Notes under the pieces: model-generated
The model's database searches: none
What the model saw: the letters and a program-made list of their open reading frames with translations, nothing else
What the model was told of the DNA's origin: nothing
Source: Streptococcus parasanguinis ATCC 15912
GTDB lineage: Bacteria > Bacillota > Bacilli > Lactobacillales > Streptococcaceae
Length of the DNA stretch: 64,000 nt
Direction of reading: 5' to 3'
NCBI RefSeq assembly: GCF_000164675.2
Contig: NC_015678.1
Span: 1,736,001 to 1,800,000 of the forward strand
Translations under genes and position numbers: made by a program
Shown here: in pieces, positions 17,131 through 26,001 of the stretch
How the letters are laid out: every line of letters begins with the position of its first letter
Position numbering within the stretch: the first letter of the stretch is position 1

Positions 17131-18063
17131 ATGAAAAAATCAACCATTCAAAAAGAAAAAATTGATAATGTCGGGATCCATTCTTTCAGTAAGAAGAGCA
17201 ACTTCTTCTTTACCTTGTTGTTGACCTTGGTCGGCTTGACCTGTGTGCTTCCCTTCATCTTCGTTGTCATGATCTCTTTGACAGACGAACAAAGTTTGGC
17301 AGTCCATGGATTCCAATTCTGGCCAGCAAAATTTGGATTTGATGGTTACCTCTTCTTGGTACAGTTCAAAGACAAAATCTTGCAAGCCCTCTTCATTACC
17401 TTGTTTGTGACCATTGTGGGAACAGCATGTAATGTCTTTATCACAACGACCTATGCTTACGCTATCTCACGGAGTACCTTTAAATACCGCAAGTTCTTTA
17501 CCGTATTTTCACTCCTTAGTATGCTCTTTAGTGCAGGGTTGGTTCCAAGCTACATTGTGACCACTCAACTCTTGCAGTTGGGTGATACCATCGGGGCTTT
17601 GATTATCCCAATGTTGCTCAGTCCATTTAACATCATCTTGATGCGGACCTTCTTTAAACGGACCATTCCAGAAGCCATCCTTGAATCCGCTCGGATCGAT
17701 GGGGCAAGTGAAACACGGATCTTCTTCCAAATCTGCTTGCCATTGTCTCTACCAGGGATTGCGACTATCAGTTTGTTCACTGCTTTAGGGTTCTGGAACG
17801 ACTGGTTCAACGCCCTCCTCTATATTAAGAGTGACAACCTTTACCCATTGCAATACCTCTTGATGCAAATCCAAAACAATATGGATTACATCGCTAAAAA
17901 CGTCGGGGTATCCGGCCAATTGGCAGGAGCTGTACAATCCATCCCACGGGAAACGGGACGTATGGCCATGGTGGTTGTGGCAACAGTGCCAATCGCCATT
18001 CTTTATCCATTCTTCCAACGCTACTTTGTAAAAGGCTTGACCATCGGTGGTGTGAAAGAATAA
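17131..18063 (+). CDS. ngtP2: NgtP2, N-glycan ABC transporter permease (YtcP/MalG type)
   Basis: This 310-aa second permease has six hydrophobic segments and an EAA loop (ILESARIDGASETRIFFQIC near 190-210). I chose the ATG at 17131, which has AAAGGAGG a few bases upstream. A longer in-frame version would overlap ngtP1. It starts 13 bases after ngtP1. A hairpin without a T tract separates it from the binding-protein gene. Confidence 0.85.
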   Translation: MKKSTIQKEKIDNVGIHSFSKKSNFFFTLLLTLVGLTCVLPFIFVVMISLTDEQSLAVHGFQFWPAKFGFDGYLFLVQFKDKILQALFITLFVTIVGTACNVFITTTYAYAISRSTFKYRKFFTVFSLLSMLFSAGLVPSYIVTTQLLQLGDTIGALIIPMLLSPFNIILMRTFFKRTIPEAILESARIDGASETRIFFQICLPLSLPGIATISLFTALGFWNDWFNALLYIKSDNLYPLQYLLMQIQNNMDYIAKNVGVSGQLAGAVQSIPRETGRMAMVVVATVPIAILYPFFQRYFVKGLTIGGVKE

Positions 18064-18072
18064 AATCGTTCA

Positions 18073-18095
18073 TTGAAAATCAACAGAATTTTCAA
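18073..18095 (+). other. intercistronic hairpin between permease and binding-protein genes
   Basis: TTGAAAAT and ATTTTCAA pair around a 7-base loop and no T tract follows. Such stems often set a processing point that leaves the binding-protein mRNA more abundant than the permease part. This role is inferred. Confidence 0.5.
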
Positions 18096-18142
18096 CATAT
18101 AACTTAGTCTATAAAGAAAATAACATAAAGGAGATTTTTCTT

Positions 18143-19624
18143 ATGAAAAATTGGAAAAAATACGCGTTAGCATCTGCTAGTGTCATCGCTCTTGGAGCTA
18201 CTCTTGCTGCTTGTGGAAACCTTACAGGGAACAACAAGAAATCAGCAACAACTGAAGACGGGAAACCAATCATCAAGATGTACCAAATCGGTGACAAACC
18301 AGATAACTTGGATACCTTGTTAGAAAATGCCAACAAGATCATTGAAAAGAAAGTCGGCGCAAAATTGGATATCCAATACCTTGGTTGGGGTGACTACGCA
18401 CAAAAAATGAACGTTATCATCTCATCTGGTGAAAACTATGATATCGCCTTTGCTAATAACTACGTGATCAACGCTCAAAAAGGTGCTTATGCTGACTTGA
18501 CAGAATTGTACAAGAAAGAAGGGAAAGACCTTTACAAAGCACTTGACCCAGCTTACATCAAAGGGAATACTGTAAACGGCAAGATCTATGCTGTTCCAGT
18601 AGCAGCTAACGTTGCATCTTCTCAAAACTTTGCCTTCAACGGACCACTTCTTGAAAAATATGGTATCGACGTTTCAAACGTGAAAGACTATGCTTCCCTT
18701 GAACCAGTCTTGAAAGCCATCAAAGAAAAAGATCCAAACGTTGTTCCATTTGCAATGAACAAGAGCTACGGTGGACCTTCAGATGACTTCGACTATGTGG
18801 CTGTTGATGGACTTCCATTCGTAGTTGACTTGAAAGGTGACACCACTAAGATCGTTGACCGTTATACAATTCCACGTTATGTAGAAAACTTGAAGACTCT
18901 TCACAAATACTACGAAGCAGGATACATTCCAAAAGACGTAGCAACTAGCGACACTGGTTATGATCTTTCTCAAGATACATGGTTGGTTCGTGAAGAAACA
19001 GTAGGACCAGCTGACTACGGTAACAGCTTGCTTACTCGTGTAGCAAACCGTAAGATCGACATCAAACCATTTACTGAACTTTACAAGAAGAACAACACTA
19101 CTCAAGTAGCTAACTTTGTTATCTCAAACAACTCTAAGAACAAAGAAAAAGCCATGGAAGTGTTGAACCTCTTGAACACTGATCCAGAACTTTTGAACGG
19201 CCTTGTTTATGGACCAGAAGGCAAGAATTGGGAAAAAGTTGCCGGCAAAGAAAACCGTGTCAAAGTCTTGGATGGCTACAACGGAAACACTCACATGTCT
19301 GGATGGAACACTGGTAACAACTGGATTCTTTACATCAACGAAAACGTAACAGATGAACAAATTGCACAATCTAAGAAAGATTTGGAAACTGCAAAAGAAT
19401 CCCCAGCACTTGGCTTCATCTTTAACACAGATAAAGTGAAATCAGAAATCACAGCTCTTACAAATACTTTGAACCAATTCGCAGGTGCGATCAATACTGG
19501 TACTGTGGATCCAGAAGTAGAAGTTCCTAAGATGCTTGAAAAATTGAAATCAGAAGGTGCTTACCAAAAAGTACTTGATGAAATGCAAAAACAATACGAC
19601 GAATTCCTTGCTTCTAAAAAATAA
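18143..19624 (+). CDS. ngtS: NgtS, N-glycan-binding lipoprotein
   Basis: This 493-aa extracellular solute-binding lipoprotein has lipobox LAAC with Cys24. It is a cluster-D type binding protein (LplA/NgtS group) with Trp- and Tyr-rich ligand regions such as IQYLGWGDYAQKMN. It captures oligosaccharides freed from host N-glycans by surface endoglycosidases. Codon use is strongly biased to common streptococcal codons, which suggests high expression. It has its own AAAGGAG and is followed by a terminator. Confidence 0.88.
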   Translation: MKNWKKYALASASVIALGATLAACGNLTGNNKKSATTEDGKPIIKMYQIGDKPDNLDTLLENANKIIEKKVGAKLDIQYLGWGDYAQKMNVIISSGENYDIAFANNYVINAQKGAYADLTELYKKEGKDLYKALDPAYIKGNTVNGKIYAVPVAANVASSQNFAFNGPLLEKYGIDVSNVKDYASLEPVLKAIKEKDPNVVPFAMNKSYGGPSDDFDYVAVDGLPFVVDLKGDTTKIVDRYTIPRYVENLKTLHKYYEAGYIPKDVATSDTGYDLSQDTWLVREETVGPADYGNSLLTRVANRKIDIKPFTELYKKNNTTQVANFVISNNSKNKEKAMEVLNLLNTDPELLNGLVYGPEGKNWEKVAGKENRVKVLDGYNGNTHMSGWNTGNNWILYINENVTDEQIAQSKKDLETAKESPALGFIFNTDKVKSEITALTNTLNQFAGAINTGTVDPEVEVPKMLEKLKSEGAYQKVLDEMQKQYDEFLASKK

Positions 19625-19637
19625 GAACAGGTAGTGC

Positions 19638-19675
19638 GAAAAGGCTTTGGGGCTGTCTCCAAGGCCTTTTCACTC
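19638..19675 (+). terminator. ngt operon terminator
   Basis: GAAAAGGCTTTGG (19638-19650) pairs with CCAAGGCCTTTTC (19659-19671). Only a short pyrimidine tail follows. Confidence 0.75.
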
Positions 19676-19755
19676 CTCTATGAAAACAGATCTTGGAAAT
19701 GAAAATTGAGATTTCAATAGAAGAATGCAAATTTGAGGAAAGCGTTTTATTTTTA

Positions 19756-19764
19756 TGATATAAT
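19756..19764 (+). promoter_or_regulatory. extended -10 promoter of the DUF624-kinase-regulator genes
   Basis: TGATATAAT is an extended -10 element 30 bases before the DUF624 start. No good -35 is seen at normal spacing (TTGAGG lies 20 bases upstream). Confidence 0.55.
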
Positions 19765-19794
19765 AGAATGACTAATTGGAAAAGAGGCTGAAAC

Positions 19795-20406
19795 ATGGGA
19801 AAAATCATTGAGTTCATTTTTACGAGAGTCTATGTTGCTATGCTGGTAACAGGGATTTTTTGGGTTTTGACGATCTGTGGGGGTGTTCTGCTAGGAGTAG
19901 GACCAGCCGGCACCACAGTTATGAGCCTCTATGCAGAAAATGGCATGTCTTACAAAGACTATCACTGGTCACGCGCTTGGGAACTCTTCAAAGAAAATCT
20001 GGTCCCAGCCAATCAAGTCTTTTACACCTTCTTTGCGATTGAAGGGGTTCTCCTCTATGGCATGTATCTCATGATCCAGATTCCTCACTTGAATTTCTTC
20101 CAAATTTTGGTTCTCTTGTTTAATCTGGTTTTCCTCTTGGTTGCGCCTTTAGCTTATGCCGTTTATTTGAAATTGCAAGTTCATTTCGATCTCTCTTATG
20201 CCAACAGTATCAAGCTCAGTTTGATCGGAATGTTGCTGGATATTCGTCCAGTTCTGAAGCTCATCCTTGGAACAGCGCTACTTGGCGTCATTAGCTACTA
20301 TATGCCAGCCCTTCTCTTTTTCGTCTTGATCGGTGTATGGCATTTCTTTGTCAATGATATCTTTGACCCTGTCTATCAAAATATCCACGAAAAATTGGTA
20401 TCCTAA
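19795..20406 (+). CDS. DUF624 (YesL-like) membrane protein
   Basis: This 203-aa protein has four or five hydrophobic segments (about 10-35, 75-95, 100-125 and 150-190) and the early GPAGTT motif of DUF624/YesL proteins. YesL proteins are encoded beside YesM/YesN two-component systems and carbohydrate ABC transporters, and their role is not settled. An ATG with AAAGAGG upstream starts it, and the histidine kinase gene follows after two bases. The counterpart in S. pneumoniae precedes TCS07. Confidence 0.85.
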   Translation: MGKIIEFIFTRVYVAMLVTGIFWVLTICGGVLLGVGPAGTTVMSLYAENGMSYKDYHWSRAWELFKENLVPANQVFYTFFAIEGVLLYGMYLMIQIPHLNFFQILVLLFNLVFLLVAPLAYAVYLKLQVHFDLSYANSIKLSLIGMLLDIRPVLKLILGTALLGVISYYMPALLFFVLIGVWHFFVNDIFDPVYQNIHEKLVS

Positions 20407-20408
20407 CG

Positions 20409-22055
20409 ATGAAAAGAATCTGGTTAAGTACGCTTTTAAAATTTTACGCCTATGTCATGGTGGCCATTTTGACCATCATGGGCCTGGTCGTCGCGGGGAT
20501 CTCTTGGAAAAACCAGCAAGCTGATGCAGATCGGATCGCCCAACGGGTTTTGACCGAAGTCGTGACGGATCTCGAGACCTCTTATCAGCGGGTTACACAA
20601 GAAGGCCGTAGTCTCGTTGAAAACCCTGCAAAATTAGAAGGAGTTTATCGCTATTTTACCTTGACGCCATCGGAATATGAGACTTGGCGATTGAATGCCC
20701 AATTCCCTTCTTATATCCAGTTGTCTCTACATAAGAATATTGATAGCCTCTATTTGAGCAATAAAAACATAGAGGGCATCGATGTCACCTTGTCTGATTA
20801 CAAGACGGTATTTGTCTCCACACGGCAATCGAAGGGGGGCAAGCAGGTCTCAGCGGACCATTACAAGGCTCCTGTGACAGCTATTCCGGTTCCTTTGACA
20901 GACCCGACAACGGGAGCCGGAGTTGGGATTGCTTATATGACCTTGGACCAGGAAATTTTGACGGCAACGATTGATAATGCCAGAGGCGATCTTCCAATCG
21001 CTGTGCGGATCTTTACGCCCTTTGGGAAAGAGATGTACCATGAAGGGGATAAGGGACAATCGAAGGATATTAAATGGCAAACCCGTAGCACGATCTATGG
21101 CTACAAGGTGGATGTAGCTGTTTCTGAAAGTTATCTGGTCAAAAAGGGTCTAGCTAACCTGACCACTTTTCTCTCTATTGCTTTCCTAATTTTCTTGATC
21201 CTTTACTTGTTATTAGGTCAGATTTTCAAAAATTACCGGCGTCAAGTCCTCGATTTGGTCGATACCATGAATCTGATCAGTCAAGGCGATAGTGAACGAA
21301 GGATTGATACCTCGACCAAGGACCAAGAACTGCTGGTTATTGGTAATATGATCAATACCATGTTAGACAATATGGATAAGAATATTCGGGATATCGACCA
21401 GCTACAGCTCAGCCAAAAAGATGCCAATATGCGGGCACTACAAGCCCAGATCAATCCCCACTTCATGTACAATACACTGGAATTTATCCGGATGTACGCC
21501 GTCATGCAAGAGCAGGATGAATTGGGCGATATTATCTATGAGTTTAGTAGTCTCTTGCGCAATAATATCTCAGATGAGCGAGTGACGACAGTTGAAAATG
21601 AGCTCGAATTTTGCCGCAAATACAGCTACCTCTGTATGGTGCGTTATCCAAAATCGATTGCCTATGGCTTTAAGATCGATCCAGGCTTGGAAAAAATGAA
21701 GATTCCAAAATTTACTATCCAGCCTTTGGTTGAGAACTATTTTGCACATGGGGTGGACCACAAACGCAAGGATAATGTGATTAGTGTCAAAGTCTTGCAA
21801 GGAGAAGGGCAAGTCATGATCCTGGTTAGTGATAATGGGCGTGGGATGGAAGAAGAACAGCTAGAAAAAATTCAAGAGATACTAGCCAATCGCAATCCAC
21901 GCTCAGAAATCGAAGAAAAGAGTGGCCGGCAGTCCATCGGAATTGTCAATGTCCATGAACGCATGCTACTCTATTTTGGAGATCGCTACCATATCCATGT
22001 CTTCTCCCAACCTCACCATGGAGTGACTTATACGATAACCATTCAAGATGAATAA
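20409..22055 (+). CDS. YesM-type sensor histidine kinase (TCS07-like)
   Basis: This 548-aa kinase has an N-terminal membrane segment (about 10-32), an extracellular sensor region, a second membrane segment (248-272) and a HAMP region. It is followed by a His_kinase domain with phospho-acceptor His351 in QINPHFMYNTLEF and an ATPase domain with SDNGRGM. It matches the sensor of pneumococcal TCS07, which controls N-glycan use. Its position between the ngt transporter and the response regulator supports this. The end overlaps the region just before the regulator start. Confidence 0.88.
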   Translation: MKRIWLSTLLKFYAYVMVAILTIMGLVVAGISWKNQQADADRIAQRVLTEVVTDLETSYQRVTQEGRSLVENPAKLEGVYRYFTLTPSEYETWRLNAQFPSYIQLSLHKNIDSLYLSNKNIEGIDVTLSDYKTVFVSTRQSKGGKQVSADHYKAPVTAIPVPLTDPTTGAGVGIAYMTLDQEILTATIDNARGDLPIAVRIFTPFGKEMYHEGDKGQSKDIKWQTRSTIYGYKVDVAVSESYLVKKGLANLTTFLSIAFLIFLILYLLLGQIFKNYRRQVLDLVDTMNLISQGDSERRIDTSTKDQELLVIGNMINTMLDNMDKNIRDIDQLQLSQKDANMRALQAQINPHFMYNTLEFIRMYAVMQEQDELGDIIYEFSSLLRNNISDERVTTVENELEFCRKYSYLCMVRYPKSIAYGFKIDPGLEKMKIPKFTIQPLVENYFAHGVDHKRKDNVISVKVLQGEGQVMILVSDNGRGMEEEQLEKIQEILANRNPRSEIEEKSGRQSIGIVNVHERMLLYFGDRYHIHVFSQPHHGVTYTITIQDE

Positions 22056-22065
22056 AGGAGACAGA

Positions 22066-23369
22066 ATGTACAAAGTCTTATTAGTAGACGATGAGTATAT
22101 GATTACAGAAGGGTTAAAAAAATTAATCCCCTTTGACCACTGGAATATGGCAGTGGTCGCAACTGCTGAAGATGCAGACCAGGCTCTTGATTATGTGCGA
22201 GAGCATCCGGTGGATGTGGTGATCACGGATGTCAATATGCCTGGCAAGACCGGACTTCAGATGATTGCAGAGATGAAGGATTTGATGCCAGATGTTGCTT
22301 TTATCATTATGTCAGGCTATCAGGATTTTGAATATGTCAAAACAGCCCTCAATTTGCGCGTGGCAGACTACTTGCTCAAACCTGTCAATAAGGTGGAGAT
22401 GGGCAATATCCTAGAAAAAATTCGGAACCAAATCCAGCAACCAAGCCAAGAGTTGGCCAACCGTTTGATTCACGATGATATCTCTGAGGAAGAGTTTTGT
22501 CGGTATATCGCAGACCGGAATTCACTGTGGATTGGGGTTGCTAAGGAGAAAAAAGGTTTTATCAGCTCGTCTTACCAAGTTCTAGGGCAAAATCTTCAAC
22601 TCTTTATCTCAGATCAAGAAGAAGAAGCCATGATTGAGAAGGCCTTTGAGCCTCCGTATAAGGAGCACTTTCATCAATTTAAGGACCTAGTAGAGCGGAG
22701 CCTCTTTTATGGGGCGATCCCTCTCAATCAAGATGAAGAGGTCTTCATTACTACGAACCGGCCTACCGGGTGATCATGCAAGGAAATATCCAACAGATCT
22801 TAGAAGAACTGGACTGGTTAGAAAAAATGATCCTTGAGAAGACACCTAAGGTTTCACTGACCAAGCAGCTCTTTATCCAATTTTTGATGGATGTCTTTCA
22901 TTTGTTTGAATACCTGCAAGGAGATGATTTGGCCGATGTGGTTAAGAAAGTCCATGATGCTGCCACCTTTAGCGAGATGATTGGCTTTATCCAGGAAGAG
23001 TTGTCACGTTTCTTATCCCACTATCGGATGAATGAAAATGTAGCGAGTGTCCTCCAAGTGATTAGCCGTGATTACCAAAAAGAGCTGTCACTCAAGGACA
23101 TCAGTCAGGCTCTCTTTATCAATCCAGTCTATTTAGGCCAATTGATTAAACGAGAAACCAATGCGACTTTCGCAGAACTCCTCAACAAACAGCGGATTAA
23201 GGCTGCCCAGCAGCTCCTCTTATCGACCAATGACAGCATTGAAGATATCTGCTATAAAGTCGGTTACAGTAATGTAGGCTATTTCTACAAGGTTTTCCGT
23301 AAACTCTGTGGAAAATCGCCTAAAACCTATCGCTTACAAGTCATGACAGAGCATGCAGAAGATGAGTAA
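22066..23369 (+). pseudogene. YesN-type response regulator (TCS07-like), frameshifted
   Basis: The receiver domain begins MYKVLLVDDE, with phospho-acceptor Asp55 in ITDVNMPG and Lys in LLKPVN. The first frame stops at 22773 (ending NRPTG). The second frame (visible from about 22743 to 23369) reads HYYEPAYRVIMQGN and ends in an AraC-type helix-turn-helix (FVLINPVYLGQ region and SIEDICYKVGYSNVGYFYKV). Adding one base near 22746 after EEVF joins the frames into a protein of about 434 aa. I start at the ATG 22066, which has AAAGGAGAC upstream. If the lesion is real, control of the locus is impaired. Confidence 0.8.
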
Positions 23370-23445
23370 AAGGCTGAGACAAATCGTCTCAGCCTTTTAA
23401 TTGAAGACAAAGTCTTCTTAAAAACTTTCCTTAGGTGAGTACGGA
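23334..23445. repeat. 112-bp direct repeat, copy 1 (end of the regulator gene)
   Basis: This block holds the last codons of the response regulator gene, its terminator and the left arm of an interspersed element. It recurs at 24733-24844 with only a few differences. The two copies flank the TetR/reductase cassette. Confidence 0.85.
23368..23400 (+). terminator. terminator after the response regulator
   Basis: AAAAGGCTGAGAC pairs with GTCTCAGCCTTTT around a short loop. The same hairpin recurs at 24767-24799 in the second copy of the direct repeat. Confidence 0.85.
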
Positions 23446-23450
23446 ACAGA
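23422..23450. repeat. left arm of the GAAACTTTCC element (copy A, truncated)
   Basis: AAACTTTCCTTAGGTGAGTACGG matches in part the left arm of the complete copy at 24820-24981. The similarity ends at about 23445, where the cassette sequence starts. No right terminus is seen before the tetR promoter. Confidence 0.7.
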
Positions 23451-23491
23451 AGGTTAGAGACTCTGAAGCTAAGTTTTGAGTATTTTTTTAT

Positions 23492-23546
23492 TTGACAAAT
23501 ATAAGTAGACAATGTATACTTTATAAAAAGTAGACGGCGTATACTT
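23492..23546 (+). promoter_or_regulatory. tetR promoter with two palindromic operators
   Basis: TTGACA (23492-23497), a 17-base spacer and TATACT (23515-23520) make a near-ideal promoter. Two similar 19-base palindromes, AAGTAGACAATGTATACTT (23503-23521) and AAGTAGACGGCGTATACTT (23528-23546), cover the -10 and the start region with 25-base spacing. They are probable binding sites for the adjacent TetR protein. Confidence 0.8.
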
Positions 23547-23566
23547 TGGTAAGGAAAGGTGGTCAA

Positions 23567-24160
23567 ATGAAACGGAATACGGAAGAACTGAAAGAAAAGT
23601 TAATTTCGGTCGGCATTGAAGAAATCAGAACTAACGGGATTGACCGGATGTCTATGCGTACAATAGCTCAAAAATGTAGGGTGACTCATGGAGCTCCCTA
23701 TAAGCATTTTGGAAGTAAAGATAGATATATTCAAGTGGTTATGGAACACTTATCAATGTTTTTTTTGACAAATATGATACAAGGGATTGATACTTCCATA
23801 GATGCAAGAACTCAACTAACTCTGATGGGCTGTAACTTTGTAAGGTTTGCCCAAGAAGAAACCTATCTATTTGAAGCATTATTTATCAAATTTCCATATA
23901 ACTATTTGGAGCTATCCCAGGAAACTATTTCAGTCAACTCCTCTTTACCAGGATTTGAACATTTTAAGTCGGTAGCGTTAAGACTTAAAGATGAGGAATA
24001 TCTTTCTAGTAGTGACGCAGAAATTTTGATCCATTTTTGGAGTTTTATTGCTGGTTTGGCTCTATTGGTAAGGAGTCCCGTTGGAGAAAGCTTTAAAGAG
24101 AATGATGTTCAAAAGACCGTCAGAACGATGCTTGATATTTATATAAAAGGAGATAGCTGA
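23567..24160 (+). CDS. TetR/AcrR family transcriptional regulator
   Basis: This 197-aa repressor has an N-terminal helix-turn-helix (about 20-50, MRTIAQKCRVTHGAPYKHFG) and a variable ligand-binding part. I chose the ATG at 23567, which has AAAGGTGG upstream. An earlier in-frame start would lie in the second operator. It is followed, with a one-base overlap, by a quinone-reductase gene that it probably controls together with itself. The gene pair is more A+T-rich than the surrounding N-glycan genes and sits between direct repeats, which suggests insertion. Confidence 0.88.
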   Translation: MKRNTEELKEKLISVGIEEIRTNGIDRMSMRTIAQKCRVTHGAPYKHFGSKDRYIQVVMEHLSMFFLTNMIQGIDTSIDARTQLTLMGCNFVRFAQEETYLFEALFIKFPYNYLELSQETISVNSSLPGFEHFKSVALRLKDEEYLSSSDAEILIHFWSFIAGLALLVRSPVGESFKENDVQKTVRTMLDIYIKGDS

Positions 24161-24723
24161 TGAATGTTTTAATAATCTATTCACATCCGAATGAAACAAG
24201 TTATAATGCATCAATCCTTCAAACTGTGCAAAAGCATTTAGCACCAGAGCATAGGGTTAAAATAGTAGACTTATATAAAGAAAACTTTGATCCGGTTTTA
24301 CGTTTTGATGAAAGGCATAAAAGGAGAGATTTACAGCATAATGAAGACATGAAACCGTATAAAGATTTATTGAGTTGGGCGGATCAGTTGATTTTTATTT
24401 TCCCTACTTGGTGGAGTGGAATGCCAGCTATTTTAAAAGGTTTTATTGATCGTGTTTTTGTTGCAGGTTTTGCTTATCAGAATGGACCTCGAGGTCCGGT
24501 GGGGCAACTAGATGGAAAAGCGTGGATCATTACGACGCATAATACGCCAAAAATGTTTCTTCCTTTTTCTCAAGACTACGCAAAGGTTCTAAAATCCCAA
24601 ATCTTGAAACCCTGTGGTATTAAACCGGTTAAAGTGACACAAGTTACACGAGTGGAGTATATGAGTGATCGTCAACGGAAAGAAGAACTCGAAAAAATCG
24701 CACAAATAGCCAAAAGGATTTAA
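24160..24723 (+). CDS. NAD(P)H-dependent quinone oxidoreductase (flavodoxin-like fold)
   Basis: This 187-aa flavoprotein belongs to the NQO1/MdaB/KefF flavodoxin_2 family. It has MNVLIIYSHPNETSYN at the start (FMN/FAD phosphate site), FPTWWSGMPAILKGFIDRVF in the middle and GKAWIITTHNTP. It reduces quinones or related electrophiles at the expense of NAD(P)H. The ATG overlaps the tetR stop (TGATG). A TetR partner suggests induction by a toxic quinone or similar compound. It ends just before the second copy of the direct repeat. Confidence 0.85.
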   Translation: MNVLIIYSHPNETSYNASILQTVQKHLAPEHRVKIVDLYKENFDPVLRFDERHKRRDLQHNEDMKPYKDLLSWADQLIFIFPTWWSGMPAILKGFIDRVFVAGFAYQNGPRGPVGQLDGKAWIITTHNTPKMFLPFSQDYAKVLKSQILKPCGIKPVKVTQVTRVEYMSDRQRKEELEKIAQIAKRI

Positions 24724-24732
24724 AAAAGTGCT

Positions 24733-24844
24733 TTACAAGTCATGACAGAGCATGCAGAAGATGAGTAAAAGGCTGAGACGATTTGTCTCAGCCTTTTAAT
24801 TGAAGATAAAGTCTTCTTAGAAACTTTCCTTAGGTGAGTACGGA
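24733..24844. repeat. 112-bp direct repeat, copy 2
   Basis: This is a second copy of the block at 23334-23445. It repeats the 3' codons of the response regulator gene (TTACAAGTCATGACAGAGC at its start) and that gene's terminator outside their proper context. The duplication brackets the TetR/reductase cassette. Confidence 0.85.
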
Positions 24845-24981
24845 CGTTAGGTGAAATTATCCAGTGGATGATTTCAGCAATCCAGGAAGTACCACGACTA
24901 ATTATTGAACCTAAGGTTTCAATAATTCCGAGTACCTGAAACAAATGTGTTTCAGGTACTTTCCTCACGGCGGAAAGTTTC
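24820..24981. repeat. GAAACTTTCC interspersed element, copy B (complete)
   Basis: A 162-base element with perfect 10-base terminal inverted repeats GAAACTTTCC and GGAAAGTTTC. It has inner arms TTAGGTGAG and CTCACGGC and several internal hairpins, such as TTATTGAACC/GGTTTCAATAA and ACCTGAAAC/GTTTCAGGT. No coding capacity. It recurs inverted at 56931-57068 and, shortened, at 58741-58804. With the direct repeat it fills the gap between the reductase gene and rlmA. Confidence 0.75.
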
Positions 24982-25100
24982 AGTAGATGATTGGATAATT
25001 CTAACGAATGAACTTTTTTAGGATTTTATTAGATTTGTAAAGATGTCTCCTCCTAGAATCTAATGATTCTGCATCGAATACCCTATTTTGACTTTATCCG

Positions 25101-25955
25101 CTACGTCCTTTGTATCTTGATTTTCCCAACCAGTAGCTCAGCTTCAATGGTGATTTCTGTGAGTTGGGTCCAGTCGATTTTTTCTTGGTCTACGTGAAAT
25201 AGAAGAGGGGTCATGGCGAGGAGCGCCTGGCGTTCTTCAGGAGTTAAACTCTTGGTGAGGCTGACCGTTTCGGATGAGAGGATCTGGCAGTGGTCTTCAA
25301 AGTGCACCAAAATTTCCTGGTTGGAGTAGGACTGCTTGGTCAATTGATCTTGGGCCAACTGACGAATTTCTTTTAGATGAGAAGAGGTTGGAACGACCTT
25401 AATGATGACACCTTCAGCCTTTAAGACACGCTCAAATTCAGCGTAATTAGCCGGGGAGAAGATGTCCAAAATGACATCCATACTCTTGGATTGAATGGGT
25501 AGATGAGCCAAGTCTCCTACAAACCAATTGACCTTCCAGCTAGCGTCGCTCTTGGCAGCTAGTTGCACAGATTCCTTGGAAAGATCAAAGGCATAGAAAG
25601 TAGCCTTGGGATAGGCTTCTTGTAACTTTCGGGAGTAATAGCCTTCTCCGCAACCGATATCTAGAATTCTGGCATCACTGGTCGGAATTTTTTGTCCGAT
25701 CGCTGTTAGAATCAGCTCATAAAAACCTGCTTCCAAGATTAGCTGGCGATTCTGGAAATTTTCTTTGTCATAGTCCTTCGATTGTTTGATCTGGGGAGCC
25801 AGGTTGACATAGCCAAATTTCGCTAAATCAAAAGAATGGCCCTTGGGACATTTAAAACTGGTCCCCACAAGTTCTAGGTCCAATTGACAGATGGGACAGG
25901 CAAAAGCAGTGGCTGTTTGAAATCGTTGTAATTTTGGTTTAATCGGTGTATTCAT
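25101..25955 (-). CDS. rlmA: RlmA-type 23S rRNA guanine-N1 methyltransferase
   Basis: This 284-aa SAM-dependent enzyme methylates a guanine in helix 35 of 23S rRNA. In Gram-positive bacteria the target is G748 (RlmA-II/TlrB group). The N-terminal zinc module reads CPICQLDLELV then CPKGHSFDLAKFGYVNL (Cys and His ligands within residues 18-42). The SAM site is ILDIGCGEGYYS. The length fits the family. Methylation at this site affects sensitivity to some macrolides and to telithromycin. Confidence 0.87.
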   Translation of the reverse strand: MNTPIKPKLQRFQTATAFACPICQLDLELVGTSFKCPKGHSFDLAKFGYVNLAPQIKQSKDYDKENFQNRQLILEAGFYELILTAIGQKIPTSDARILDIGCGEGYYSRKLQEAYPKATFYAFDLSKESVQLAAKSDASWKVNWFVGDLAHLPIQSKSMDVILDIFSPANYAEFERVLKAEGVIIKVVPTSSHLKEIRQLAQDQLTKQSYSNQEILVHFEDHCQILSSETVSLTKSLTPEERQALLAMTPLLFHVDQEKIDWTQLTEITIEAELLVGKIKIQRT

Positions 25956-26001
25956 ATTAGTAGTGTAACAAAAGAGCCTCTAGATAGCAACCGATGCTTT
26001 A

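Noticed and set aside
24720-24968. 82-codon minus-strand frame in the repeat region
   Set aside because: It consists of the direct repeat and the interspersed element read backwards. A similar shadow occurs at the first copy, so it is not a gene.
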